Origin: Pseudomonas grimontii
Lineage (GTDB): Bacteria; Pseudomonadota; Gammaproteobacteria; Pseudomonadales; Pseudomonadaceae
NCBI RefSeq assembly: GCF_007858185.1
Contig: NZ_VFES01000028.1
Location: 1 to 64,000, forward strand
Length of the DNA stretch: 64,000 nucleotides
Direction of reading: 5' to 3'
The notes under the pieces are model-generated. The model had not been told where the DNA came from, did not search any database, and saw only the letters and a list, made by a program, of their open reading frames with translations. Positions 1 to 8,186 of this stretch are shown piece after piece (positions within the stretch are counted from its first letter, which is position 1; each line of letters opens with the position of its first letter). Both the position numbers and the translations under genes were made by a program.

Positions 1-1
1 G

Positions 2-130
2 CTCCCTGGCAGCTTCATGTGGCAGCTTTACCGCATGGTACTGGGACGTGACGAAATCCCTCCAAAATCCCTGCTCGATAAAGCCCCGCTCACTTGGCGC
101 CTGATGCGCCTGCTCCCGGAACTCATCCCG
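2..130 (+). pseudogene. recC: RecC (exodeoxyribonuclease V gamma) fragment
   Basis: The frame beginning at base 2 reads LPGSFMWQLYRMVLG, then DKAPLTWRLMRLLPELIP. From memory this matches RecC at roughly residues 80-125 (E. coli RecC has LPASFIWDMF and MSWKLMTLLPQLLE). After about base 130 the similarity stops abruptly; the frame continues as low-complexity residues to a stop at 251-253, inside the start of mrdA. RecC is normally over 1,000 residues, so this is a 3'-truncated remnant. The true 5' end lies outside the window, so an intact copy elsewhere cannot be excluded. The break point just upstream of mrdA suggests a deletion or insertion scar. Confidence 0.65.
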
Positions 131-230
131 AAGTGTTTCTGCATTTTTGGTATGGTGCAGCACATTTCCCAAGGACTGATCTTTCATCGCAGGATGCGGC
201 GTCGACCTTCTTCAACGAGATGCTGTAGAA

Positions 231-2123
231 ATGCCCGAACCTATACCGATTAAAGATCACGAAAAAGAGAATCGGCTGGTCAACAAGCGCCTGCTCGCTT
301 GTGCGTTGTTGGTGATCGGCATTACGTGTGCCCTGGTGGGGCGCATGTATTTCCTTCAAGTCATACAGTTCGACTACCACTCCACGATTTCTGAAAACAA
401 CCGCGTCCACGTGCTGCCCATCACGCCGACGCGTGGCCTCATCTATGACCGTAATGGCGTGGTCCTGGCCGATAACCGGCCCAGCTACAACCTGACCATC
501 ACCCGCGAGCGCACCACCGACCTCAAGGGCGAGCTCGACGCCATCGTCAACTTGCTGCACCTGCCTGTCGAAGATCGCGCACTGTTCGACAAGGCCCTGA
601 AGCAGGCACGCCACCCATTCGTCCCCGTAACGTTGTTTTACGAGTTGACCGAAGAGCAAATTGCATTGCTGGCGGTGAATGAGTTCCGTCTGCCAGGAGT
701 AGATGTAGAACCGCAATTCGTCCGTCACTACCCACTGGGTGCGCATTTTGCCCACTCCATCGGCTATGTAGGACGGATCAATGAGAAAGAATCCAAAGCC
801 CTCGACTCGGTGGAATACCGCGGCACGCAGTCCATCGGCAAAACCGGTATCGAGCGTTTCTACGAATCTGAACTGCATGGCCATGTCGGCTACGAAGAGG
901 TCGAGACCAATGCCCAGGGCCGTGTGCTACGTGTGCTCAAGCACACAGACCCGATCCCTGGCAAAAACATCGTCCTGAGCCTCGACGTGAAGCTCCAGGA
1001 AGCTGCGGAAGAGGCCCTGGGCGATCGCCGCGGTTCGGTGGTTGCCCTCGATCCGCAAACCGGCGAAGTGCTTGCCATGGTCAGCAAGCCGAGCTTTGAC
1101 CCGAACCTCTTCGTCACCGGCATCAGTTTCAAGGAATATGCCGCGCTGCACGACTCCATCGACCGGCCGCTGTTCAACCGCGTACTGCGGGGGCTCTACG
1201 CGCCAGGTTCGACCATCAAGCCGGAAGTGGCCATCGCCGGCCTCGATAGCGGTGTCGTCACCGCACAGACCCGGGTGTTCGACCCTGGTTACTACCAACT
1301 TCCCGACTTTGACCACAAATACCGCAATTGGAACCACAGCGGCGATGGCTGGGTAGACATGGATGCCGCCATCATGCGTTCCAATGACACTTACTTTTAC
1401 GACCTTGCCCACAAGTTGGGCATCGACCGCCTGCACGACTACCTGACGGAGTTCGGCCTTGGCCAGAAAGTCTCCCTGGACATGTTCGAAGAGTCCGCTG
1501 GCTTGATGCCATCCCAGGCTTGGAAGCGCGCCACACGGCGCCAACCCTGGTTCCCGGGCGAAACCGTGATCCTCGGCATTGGCCAGGGTTATATGCAAGT
1601 CACACCGCTGCAATTGGCCCAGGCCACGGCGTTGATCGCCAACAAGGGCGTGTGGAATCGACCGCACTTGGCCAAGACCATCAATGGCGAGCCGCCGGTG
1701 GACGAGAACCCGATGCCCAACGTCGTCCTCAAGGATCCGCGTGATTGGGAACAGGTGAACCACGGTATGCAACTGGTGATGCATGACCCACGCGGTATCG
1801 CCCGGGCCGCCGCACAAGGGGCGCAATATCGTATTGCCGGCAAGAGCGGTACCGCGCAAGTGGTTGCGATCAAGCAGGGTGAGCGCTACAACCGTGAGAA
1901 GACCCTGGAGCGCCACCGTGACAATGCGTTGTTCGTTGGCTTCGCCCCGGCCGAACACCCGAAAATCGTGATTTCGGTGATGATCGAAAACGGTGAGGCC
2001 GGTGGTCGCGTCGCGGGTCCGGTGGTGCGGCAAATCATGGATGCCTGGCTACTTGACCAGGCAGGTCACCTGAAGCCGCAATATGCGACGCCGGCTAAAG
2101 CGCCAGGTGACCCGCACGTCTAA
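231..2123 (+). CDS. mrdA: Peptidoglycan D,D-transpeptidase, penicillin-binding protein 2
   Basis: A 630-residue PBP2 that cross-links peptidoglycan for lateral wall growth in rod-shaped cells, acting in the periplasm with RodA/MreCD. A short cytoplasmic N-terminus is followed by one membrane anchor at about residues 23-42, a pedestal domain (TPTRGLIYDRNG motif near residue 65) and the transpeptidase domain. All three penicillin-binding motifs are present: the serine motif STIKP in YAPGSTIKP, the SND motif in MRSNDTYFYD, and KSGTAQ. Length is normal for the family. The usual ybeB-rlmH-mrdA-rodA neighbours are absent, so this is probably the second, stand-alone mrdA copy found in several fluorescent pseudomonads. 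The ATG at 231 has only a weak ribosome site and overlaps the tail of the recC remnant frame. Confidence 0.93.
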   Translation: MPEPIPIKDHEKENRLVNKRLLACALLVIGITCALVGRMYFLQVIQFDYHSTISENNRVHVLPITPTRGLIYDRNGVVLADNRPSYNLTITRERTTDLKGELDAIVNLLHLPVEDRALFDKALKQARHPFVPVTLFYELTEEQIALLAVNEFRLPGVDVEPQFVRHYPLGAHFAHSIGYVGRINEKESKALDSVEYRGTQSIGKTGIERFYESELHGHVGYEEVETNAQGRVLRVLKHTDPIPGKNIVLSLDVKLQEAAEEALGDRRGSVVALDPQTGEVLAMVSKPSFDPNLFVTGISFKEYAALHDSIDRPLFNRVLRGLYAPGSTIKPEVAIAGLDSGVVTAQTRVFDPGYYQLPDFDHKYRNWNHSGDGWVDMDAAIMRSNDTYFYDLAHKLGIDRLHDYLTEFGLGQKVSLDMFEESAGLMPSQAWKRATRRQPWFPGETVILGIGQGYMQVTPLQLAQATALIANKGVWNRPHLAKTINGEPPVDENPMPNVVLKDPRDWEQVNHGMQLVMHDPRGIARAAAQGAQYRIAGKSGTAQVVAIKQGERYNREKTLERHRDNALFVGFAPAEHPKIVISVMIENGEAGGRVAGPVVRQIMDAWLLDQAGHLKPQYATPAKAPGDPHV

Positions 2124-2124
2124 G

Positions 2125-2532
2125 TCATGCCTTCCACTCGTCCCATTGCTCTATGCCTTGATGGGCAAGCCAGGGCACATCATGGGCCGTCCAGATGTGC
2201 GAGGTGGGCCTGGCGCCTGGATCATCGTCCAACGTCGCCACCCGCACGATCACATGGGGCTGATGTCCACGCTCTGCTATCAGATGTGAGCCACAGCGCG
2301 AGCAGAAATGCCTGAGCTTGGCCGGCGACGATTCAAAGGACGCCAGCAGTTCCTCCCCCTGCGTCCAGCGAAAATGTTCGCGCATTACTCCAGCAGTGGC
2401 GACAAACGGGGCCGCGTGTATTTTGCGGCAGCTCGCGCAGTGGCAATGGCTGATGGGCATGTCCAGTTGATCCACCTGATAGCGAACACCTTTGCAGAAG
2501 CAACTTCCATTCAATGGGTTAGTCATAAACAT
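2125..2532 (-). CDS. GFA family zinc-binding protein
   Basis: A 135-residue protein of the GFA (glutathione-dependent formaldehyde-activating, CENP-V-like) family. The zinc-ligand pattern is visible: GSCFCKGVRY near the N-terminus, SHCHCASCRK around residues 29-38, and HFCSRCGSHL around residue 75. Its stop lies two bases from the mrdA stop, so the two genes converge almost without a gap. An alternative ATG two codons downstream (2526) is equally possible. Family members bind zinc and sometimes glutathione; a true formaldehyde role is proven only for a few, so the substrate is unknown here. Confidence 0.85.
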   Translation of the reverse strand: MFMTNPLNGSCFCKGVRYQVDQLDMPISHCHCASCRKIHAAPFVATAGVMREHFRWTQGEELLASFESSPAKLRHFCSRCGSHLIAERGHQPHVIVRVATLDDDPGARPTSHIWTAHDVPWLAHQGIEQWDEWKA

Positions 2533-2625
2533 ATTGCCGGTTCAAGGACGGGGTCATCATGATTGCTTACAACCTGAGGTTGCGCATTGTTTGATGTCGC
2601 CTACTGTCAACGGAGGAGGTGACTT

Positions 2626-3093
2626 ATGCACGTATTAGATCGCATCGAGCGAAAAGTTCTACTGAACGCTTCACGCAAACAGGTCTGGGAAGCGCTCACC
2701 AATGCCGAGCAATTCGGTAACTGGTTTGGTATCGCCCTCATGGGCAAAGCCTTTATGGCAGGGGAAACCATAGAGGCGCCGATTACCTACCCAGGTTACG
2801 AACACGTGATCTGGAAAGCCAAAATCGAACGCATCCTGCCGCAGACGCTGTTCTCTTTCTGGTGGCACCCCTTTGCGGTGGAAGAGGGCGTCGACTACGA
2901 CAAGGAAACCCCGACACTGGTGGAATTCACCATTGAGGATCGGGCGCCCGGCATTTTGCTACGGGTGGTTGAATCCGGTTTCGATACGGTGCCAGAGAAG
3001 CGTAGGCAAAAAGCCTTCAAGATGAACTCCCGTGGCTGGGACGAGCAGATGGGCAATATCGAAAACTATTTGAGCAAAGCCCGTCGGGCGTAA
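2626..3093 (+). CDS. SRPBCC (AHSA1/START-like) domain protein
   Basis: A 155-residue single-domain protein of the AHSA1-like SRPBCC superfamily, a helix-grip fold that encloses hydrophobic ligands. The N-terminal VLLNASRKQVWEALTNAEQF and the central TLFSFWWHPFAV and PTLVEFTIED segments are typical. A strong ribosome site (GGAGGAGG) lies 8 bases before the ATG at 2626. It stands alone between a convergent GFA gene and a terminator. Family members range from aromatase/cyclase-like to stress proteins, and nothing nearby indicates the ligand. Confidence 0.85.
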   Translation: MHVLDRIERKVLLNASRKQVWEALTNAEQFGNWFGIALMGKAFMAGETIEAPITYPGYEHVIWKAKIERILPQTLFSFWWHPFAVEEGVDYDKETPTLVEFTIEDRAPGILLRVVESGFDTVPEKRRQKAFKMNSRGWDEQMGNIENYLSKARRA

Positions 3094-3101
3094 ACCGGAT
3101 A

Positions 3102-3125
3102 ACGGGCATCATCACTGATGCCCGT
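3102..3125 (+). terminator. Rho-independent-like hairpin after the SRPBCC gene
   Basis: A perfect 10-bp inverted repeat (ACGGGCATCA and TGATGCCCGT) with a 4-nt loop begins 9 bases after the SRPBCC stop. The following tract is only moderately T-rich, so terminator strength is uncertain. Confidence 0.7.
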
Positions 3126-3178
3126 CCTTGTCGTTCTCAGCTTCCATGAGTCGTGATGCAGGGCAACTGGCCTTGCGG

Positions 3179-3645
3179 CTAGAAGTCCACCGTCGCCGAC
3201 AACTTGGCTACGCGAGGATCGCCCTGGCTCAAGAACCCACCGTTGATGCGCTGCTTTTGATAGACAAAATCACTCGATACGCGCAACGCATCGCCTCGGT
3301 AGTCCAGGCCGAGCGCAAACAGTTTCGACCGCTGGGTTTCCTCATCAATACCAGTAGTACCTTCGCGCTGGGACAGGTTTATCCGTGCACCAAAACGATT
3401 GTCTTCCAGCCGCCGGTCTATATCCAAATGCTCGCCTACGCGGCCATCGCCGCCGATCCCCGAGCCTCCCGGGGGCACGCCGTTGATAAACGCGTTGCGC
3501 CCCTTAAACACTTCCACGCGCTCCAGCGCGTCGGTAGAGATGATCTGACGCGGCAGGATGCCGTACAAACCATGGTAGGAAATATCATCGCCGTTCAGCG
3601 GCAGGCCACGGGTCATGAAGGTCTGCGCCTGGTTCGCATACCCCC
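3179..3645 (-). pseudogene. TonB-dependent siderophore receptor remnant
   Basis: The minus-strand frame ending at 3179 encodes recognisable pieces of a TonB-dependent ferric-siderophore receptor: plug-domain segments (TFMTRGLPLN, ALERVEVFKGRNAF, VPPGGSGIGG), an early barrel stretch (NRFGARINLSQREG, SKLFALGLDYRGDALRVSS), and a typical C-terminal strand (VAKLSATVDF plus stop). The pieces are joined directly. About 40 residues are missing after GSGIGG (junction near 3448) and most of the barrel is missing after the INGG segment (junction near 3235). The signal-peptide half is absent upstream of about 3645. An intact receptor is about 700-800 residues. The frame survives both deletions, but the product could not form a barrel. 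Confidence 0.8.
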
Positions 3646-3758
3646 GACGCCTTGCAACAAATTTGTCAGATTGCGGCCCGCGTGCGCGTTTACCTGCCGC
3701 GTTTGGGCGGATGCCGCGTAGAATCAACGCCTGAAAGCTATTCCTGAGGTGCGGTACG

Positions 3759-6116
3759 GTGGATTTACAGCAGGGTTTTGTCCTGACCCGGCATTGGCGC
3801 GATACCCCGACGGGCACAGAGGTCAGTTTCTGGCTGGCCACAGACCATGGCCCACGGTTTATCCGCCTACCCGTGCAGACCTCGGTGATGTTCATCCCCG
3901 AGGCCCACCGTAAGCCGCTGGATTGGCTGCTCAAGGGCGAACGCGATATCGAATTGCGCCCGCTGCAACTCTGCGACTTCCATCACCGCCCGGTTTTGGG
4001 CCTGTACACCCGCCAGCACCGCCAGTTGATGGACGTGGAAAAACGCCTGCGCGCCGCCGGTGTCGACGTCTACGAAGCCGACGTACGCCCACCCGAACGC
4101 TACATGATGGAGCGTTTCATCACCGCGCCGGTGTGGTTCGGCGGTACACCCGATGCCAGTGGTGCCCTGTGCGACGCGCAGATGAAGCCCGCGCCCGACT
4201 ACCGCCCGCCGCTCAAGCTGGTGTCCCTGGACATCGAGACCACCGCCCAGGGCGACCTCTATTCCATCGCCCTCGAAGGCTGCGGCGAACGCCAGGTGTA
4301 CATGCTCGGGCCGCCCAACAAAACCGACGCGGTGGACTTCAAGCTCGACTACTGCGACACCCGCGCCCAATTGCTCGAATGCCTCAACCAATGGCTCGCC
4401 ACCCATGACCCCGATGCAATCATCGGCTGGAATGTGGTGCAGTTCGACCTACGGGTCCTGCACGAACATGCCCAGCGCCTCAACGTGCCGCTGATGCTCG
4501 GTCGCGGCGATGAGCCCATGGCCTGGCGCGAGCACGGCAGCCGCAACCATTACTTCGCTGCAGCGGCGGGTCGCTTGATCATCGACGGTATCGAGGCCCT
4601 GCGTTCGGCCACCTGGAGCTTTGAATCCTTCAGCCTGGAAAACGTCGCGCAAACCCTGCTCGGCGAAGGCAAGGACATCTCCACGCCGTATCAGCGCATG
4701 GACGAAATCAACCGTATGTTCGCCGAGGACAAGCCTGCCCTGGCGCGCTACAACCTCAAGGACTGCGAGCTGGTCACGCGGATTTTCGCGAAAACCGAGC
4801 TGCTCAAGTTCTTGCTCGAACGTGCCAGCGTCACCGGGTTGCCAGCCGACCGCAACGGCGGCTCGGTGGCGGCGTTTACGCACCTGTACATGCCGCTGAT
4901 GCACCGCCAGGGCTTCGTTGCGCCGAACCTGGGCGATAAACCGCCCCAGGCCAGTCCCGGCGGGTTTGTCATGGACTCGCGCCCCGGCCTCTACGAATCG
5001 GTGCTGGTACTCGATTACAAAAGTCTCTACCCGTCGATCATCCGCAGCTTCCTGATCGATCCGGTGGGTCTGATCGAAGGCCTCAAGCACCCCGACGACA
5101 GCGACTCTGTGGAAGGCTTTCGCGGCGCACGGTTTTCTCGCACCCGGCACTGCCTGCCCTCCATCGTCGCGCGCGTCTCCGAGGGCCGTGAAGAGGCCAA
5201 GCGTGAACACAACGCACCGCTTTCCCAGGCGCTGAAAATCATCATGAACGCCTTCTACGGCGTACTCGGTTCCAGCGGTTGCCGCTTCTTCGATACACGG
5301 CTGGCTTCCTCGATCACGATGCGCGGCCACCAAATCATGCGCCAAACCCGCGAGCTGGTTGAAGCCCAGGGTTATGAGGTGATCTACGGCGACACCGACT
5401 CCACCTTCGTGTGGCTCGGCAGCGCGCATTCCCAGGAAGACGCCAGCCGTATCGGCCAGGCGCTGGTCAAGCATGTCAACACGTGGTGGCGTGAGCACCT
5501 GCACAGCGCGTTCGGCCTGCAAAGCGCCTTGGAGCTGCAATACGAAACTCACTTCAGCCGCTTCCTGATGCCGACCATTCGCGGCGCGGAGGAGGGCAGC
5601 AAAAAACGCTACGCTGGCCTGGTCACCCGTGCCGACGGCAGCGAAGAGATGATCTACAAAGGCCTGGAGACCGTGCGCAGCGACTGGTCGCCCCTGGCCC
5701 GTCGGTTCCAGCAGGAACTCTACCAGCGCATCTTCCACCGCCAGCCCCATCAGAACTACATACGCGACTACGTGCGCCGCACCCTGAGCGGCGAATTCGA
5801 TGAACTGCTGATCTACCGCAAGCGCCTGCGCCGCCAGCTGGACGACTACGAGCGTAACGTGCCGCCCCATGTGCGCGCTGCGCGGCTCGCCGATGAATAC
5901 AACGACCGCCTGGGGCGCCCGCGCCAGTACCAGCGCGGCGGTTGGATCAGCTACGTGATCAGCGTCAACGGCCCCGAACCGCTGGAAGTCCGCCAGACGC
6001 CGATTGATTACGACCACTACGTCACCCGGCAATTGCAACCCGTCGCGGATGCCATCCTGCCGTTCGTGAATGACGATTTCAGCACCCTGGTCGGCGGGCA
6101 AATGGGCCTGTTCTAA
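3759..6116 (+). CDS. polB: DNA polymerase II (family B)
   Basis: A 785-residue family B DNA polymerase, the SOS-associated replicative-restart and translesion enzyme Pol II. Exonuclease motif I (SLDIETTAQGD) lies near residue 158. Polymerase motif A (VLDYKSLYPSI) and motif C (IYGDTDSTFVWL) carry the metal-binding aspartates, with the KIIMNAFYGVLG motif between them. Length is normal for PolB (E. coli 783). The start is a GTG at 3759. I looked for a LexA box (CTG-N10-CAG) in the 60 bases upstream and did not find a clear one. Confidence 0.95.
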   Translation: MDLQQGFVLTRHWRDTPTGTEVSFWLATDHGPRFIRLPVQTSVMFIPEAHRKPLDWLLKGERDIELRPLQLCDFHHRPVLGLYTRQHRQLMDVEKRLRAAGVDVYEADVRPPERYMMERFITAPVWFGGTPDASGALCDAQMKPAPDYRPPLKLVSLDIETTAQGDLYSIALEGCGERQVYMLGPPNKTDAVDFKLDYCDTRAQLLECLNQWLATHDPDAIIGWNVVQFDLRVLHEHAQRLNVPLMLGRGDEPMAWREHGSRNHYFAAAAGRLIIDGIEALRSATWSFESFSLENVAQTLLGEGKDISTPYQRMDEINRMFAEDKPALARYNLKDCELVTRIFAKTELLKFLLERASVTGLPADRNGGSVAAFTHLYMPLMHRQGFVAPNLGDKPPQASPGGFVMDSRPGLYESVLVLDYKSLYPSIIRSFLIDPVGLIEGLKHPDDSDSVEGFRGARFSRTRHCLPSIVARVSEGREEAKREHNAPLSQALKIIMNAFYGVLGSSGCRFFDTRLASSITMRGHQIMRQTRELVEAQGYEVIYGDTDSTFVWLGSAHSQEDASRIGQALVKHVNTWWREHLHSAFGLQSALELQYETHFSRFLMPTIRGAEEGSKKRYAGLVTRADGSEEMIYKGLETVRSDWSPLARRFQQELYQRIFHRQPHQNYIRDYVRRTLSGEFDELLIYRKRLRRQLDDYERNVPPHVRAARLADEYNDRLGRPRQYQRGGWISYVISVNGPEPLEVRQTPIDYDHYVTRQLQPVADAILPFVNDDFSTLVGGQMGLF

Positions 6117-6186
6117 AACGCTTGATTCACTCCGGTGAGAGCCTGCACTCTTGGCCTCTGATGATCACCAGACGGCGTAGCGCTCC

Positions 6187-6765
6187 ATGACCCTGCTCAC
6201 CCTGACCGGCACCGCGGTCGAACTCCAACCCCTGCAACGCGAACACGCGGCCGCCTTGCTTGATGCTGCTGCCGATGGCGAGCTGTGGAACCTCAAGGTC
6301 ACCCACGTGCCGGGTCCGGACACCGTAGATCAATACATCGAAACCGCCCTGGCCGGGCGTGACGCGGGCACCATGATTCCGTTCACCCTCGTGCGTCGCG
6401 ACACCGGCCTGGTGGTCGGCAGCACGCGGTTCTGGAAGGTCGACCGGGTCAACCGCAAGCTGGAGATCGGCCACACCTGGCTGGCGCAATCCACGCAAAA
6501 CAGCGCCATCAACACCGAAGCCAAGCTTCTGCTGCTGACCTACGCGTTTGAAGTGCTGGACTGCGTGCGCGTGCAATTCACCACCGACGAACTCAATGAA
6601 AAATCCCGCGCTGCGATCCTGCGCCTGGGCGCCGTACAGGAAGGCATTGTGCGTCACGAACGCATCATGCGCGACGGGCGCAAGCGCAACTCGGTGCGTT
6701 TCAGCATCATCGATTCAGAATGGCCGCAGGTGAAGGCCAACTTGCTGGCGAAACTGCAACGATAG
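6187..6765 (+). CDS. GNAT family N-acetyltransferase (RimJ/RimL type)
   Basis: A 192-residue GNAT acetyltransferase of the RimJ/RimL-like branch that transfers acetyl from acetyl-CoA to an amino group. Visible features are an N-terminal GTAVELQPLQREHAAALL strand-helix, the VGSTRFWKVDRVNRKLEIGHTWL core, and the C-terminal FTTDELNEKSRAAILRLGAV segment, which corresponds to the motif in which neighbouring residues bind CoA. It lies 12 bases before a glutathione S-transferase gene and may be co-transcribed with it. The acceptor cannot be deduced. Confidence 0.88.
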   Translation: MTLLTLTGTAVELQPLQREHAAALLDAAADGELWNLKVTHVPGPDTVDQYIETALAGRDAGTMIPFTLVRRDTGLVVGSTRFWKVDRVNRKLEIGHTWLAQSTQNSAINTEAKLLLLTYAFEVLDCVRVQFTTDELNEKSRAAILRLGAVQEGIVRHERIMRDGRKRNSVRFSIIDSEWPQVKANLLAKLQR

Positions 6766-6777
6766 GAGGAAAGGTCC

Positions 6778-7410
6778 ATGTACACGCTCTATGGCATCGA
6801 CGAATCTGGCTCCTGCATGATCGAAATCGCGCTGCAGCGGTGCGCGGCGCCGTGGCGACGGGTGGACGCCGCCTCTTGGGCCGACGGCGAGGGTAGCGAC
6901 GAGCTCGCCCGTATCAACCCGCTCAAACAGGTGCCCACCCTGGTCACTCCCGATGGCCAGGTGCTGACGGAAAGTGCCGCGATCCTGATCCATCTGGGCC
7001 TGGCGTTTCCCGACGCGTATCTGTTGAGCGGCGACCGCGCCCAGATCATTCGGGGCCTGGTGTACATCGCGGCCAATTGTTATTCGGCGATCGGCATCAT
7101 CGACTACCCGCAACGCTGGCTGGGCAATGCCGATGAAGCGCTGCAGGCGCAATTGGCGGCGGGCACGCGCCGTTATCTGCATCAGGCCTGGGTGGTGTTT
7201 GCCGAACAATTTGCCGGCCAGTTGTTCGCGCCCAACGGCGAGCCGAATGCGCTCGGTATCATGGCGGCGGCGGTGTCGCGTTGGGATCAGGCACGCGAAG
7301 CGTTGAGCGCCCTTGCGCCAGGCTTTGCCCAGACCTTGGCGCAGGTGGATGTCGACCCCATCGTGGCACCCGTGTTTGCTCGGCATTGGCCGGACTGGGA
7401 GGTCTCGTAA
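6778..7410 (+). CDS. Glutathione S-transferase family protein
   Basis: A 210-residue GST. The N-terminal thioredoxin fold begins MYTLYGIDESGSCMIEIAL and contains NPLKQVPTLVTPDG (the cis-proline of the glutathione site) followed by LTESAAILIHL, the ES pair that binds the gamma-glutamyl group. An all-helical C-terminal domain follows. A ribosome site (AGGAGGAAAG) precedes the ATG at 6778. It probably conjugates or reduces electrophilic compounds, with unknown substrate. Gene order GNAT-GST with a 12-base gap suggests one transcript. Confidence 0.9.
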   Translation: MYTLYGIDESGSCMIEIALQRCAAPWRRVDAASWADGEGSDELARINPLKQVPTLVTPDGQVLTESAAILIHLGLAFPDAYLLSGDRAQIIRGLVYIAANCYSAIGIIDYPQRWLGNADEALQAQLAAGTRRYLHQAWVVFAEQFAGQLFAPNGEPNALGIMAAAVSRWDQAREALSALAPGFAQTLAQVDVDPIVAPVFARHWPDWEVS

Positions 7411-7477
7411 TGTTTCCGCAATCAAAGGAAACAATGCTGGATGTCGCCTCCAAACCCTTGCGGAGCGGGCATCCTGG

Positions 7478-7503
7478 CCTACGCTTTCTTAAAGTGGCGT
7501 AGG
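7478..7503. terminator. Inverted repeat downstream of the GST gene
   Basis: CCTACGC and GCGTAGG (7 bp each) are separated by 12 bases in the 164-base gap between the GST gene and the DUF4174-like gene. It may be a weak terminator or a processing hairpin. Nothing else is apparent in this gap. Confidence 0.35.
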
Positions 7504-7574
7504 AATCATCCTTGAATTTGACTGTCGCAGACATGAAACTCAAGAACCCTGCATGGAATTCAAAGGAGGTGCGC

Positions 7575-8150
7575 ATGCTCATCCGGTCGCTGACCCTGGC
7601 TACCTTGATGGCTTTTACGGGGCCGCTGTTGGCTGCTGATGATATCAACCCGCTCAAGCAGGACCTGGGCAAAGCCCGGCCACTGGTGGTGGTGGAGCTT
7701 GATTCCGGCAACGACACACTGGCGACGCTCAAGAAACAACTGGACGAGCCTGCTACCAAGCAGTCCTTTGAAGAGCGCAGCATGGTGTTCTACACCGTGA
7801 AATTCGGCAGCATCGGTGCCGAAGGGGAGAAGTTCGCCAAGGACCCCAAGGACAACAAGAAGCTCACGCCACCTGAGACCAACGCGCTGATTCGCGCGCT
7901 CAAACTGGGTGCCGGCAGCGGCACCAAAGTGATCCTGGTGGGCAAGGATGGCGAGAAGAAAGTCGAGAAGACCGTGCCACCGGATACCCTCGATTTGAAA
8001 GAGTTTTTCAGCGCCATCGACCAGATGCCGATGGCTGAGAAAGAAACCGCCGCCGCACCGGAACCAGAACCCGCTGCACCGGCCCCGGCCAAGGGCGCCA
8101 AGCCTGCGAAACATGCCGGCAAGCCCGCTGCGCAACAACTGGATGACTGA
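7575..8150 (+). CDS. Secreted DUF4174-like protein with Ala/Pro-rich tail
   Basis: A 191-residue exported protein. The start chosen is the ATG at 7575 because AAAGGAGGTG lies directly upstream; longer in-frame starts exist but lack this. The first 20 residues (MLIRSLTLATLMAFTGPLLA) form a signal peptide cleaved after LLA. The mature part (NPLKQDLGKARPLVVV, TKVILVGKDGEKK, LDLKEFFSAIDQMPM) resembles the DUF4174 family, a thioredoxin-like fold without cysteines. The last 40 residues are Ala/Pro/Lys-rich and probably disordered. Function unknown; probably periplasmic. Confidence 0.8.
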   Translation: MLIRSLTLATLMAFTGPLLAADDINPLKQDLGKARPLVVVELDSGNDTLATLKKQLDEPATKQSFEERSMVFYTVKFGSIGAEGEKFAKDPKDNKKLTPPETNALIRALKLGAGSGTKVILVGKDGEKKVEKTVPPDTLDLKEFFSAIDQMPMAEKETAAAPEPEPAAPAPAKGAKPAKHAGKPAAQQLDD

Positions 8151-8160
8151 ACCCAATAGC

Positions 8161-8186
8161 CGGTAGGAGCACGCTCGCTCCTACCG
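8161..8186. terminator. Bidirectional terminator between the DUF4174-like gene and pslL
   Basis: A perfect 10-bp inverted repeat, CGGTAGGAGC and GCTCCTACCG, with a 6-base loop abuts the pslL stop codon. It sits between convergent genes, so it can end both transcripts. Confidence 0.75.

Noticed and set aside
130..253. Independent small gene from the 3' part of the recC frame
   Set aside because: Residues after about base 130 are unstructured Arg/Ser/Cys-rich translation without homology, running into mrdA.
3690..3758. LexA box before polB
   Set aside because: No CTG-N10-CAG with a reasonable match was found in the short upstream region.
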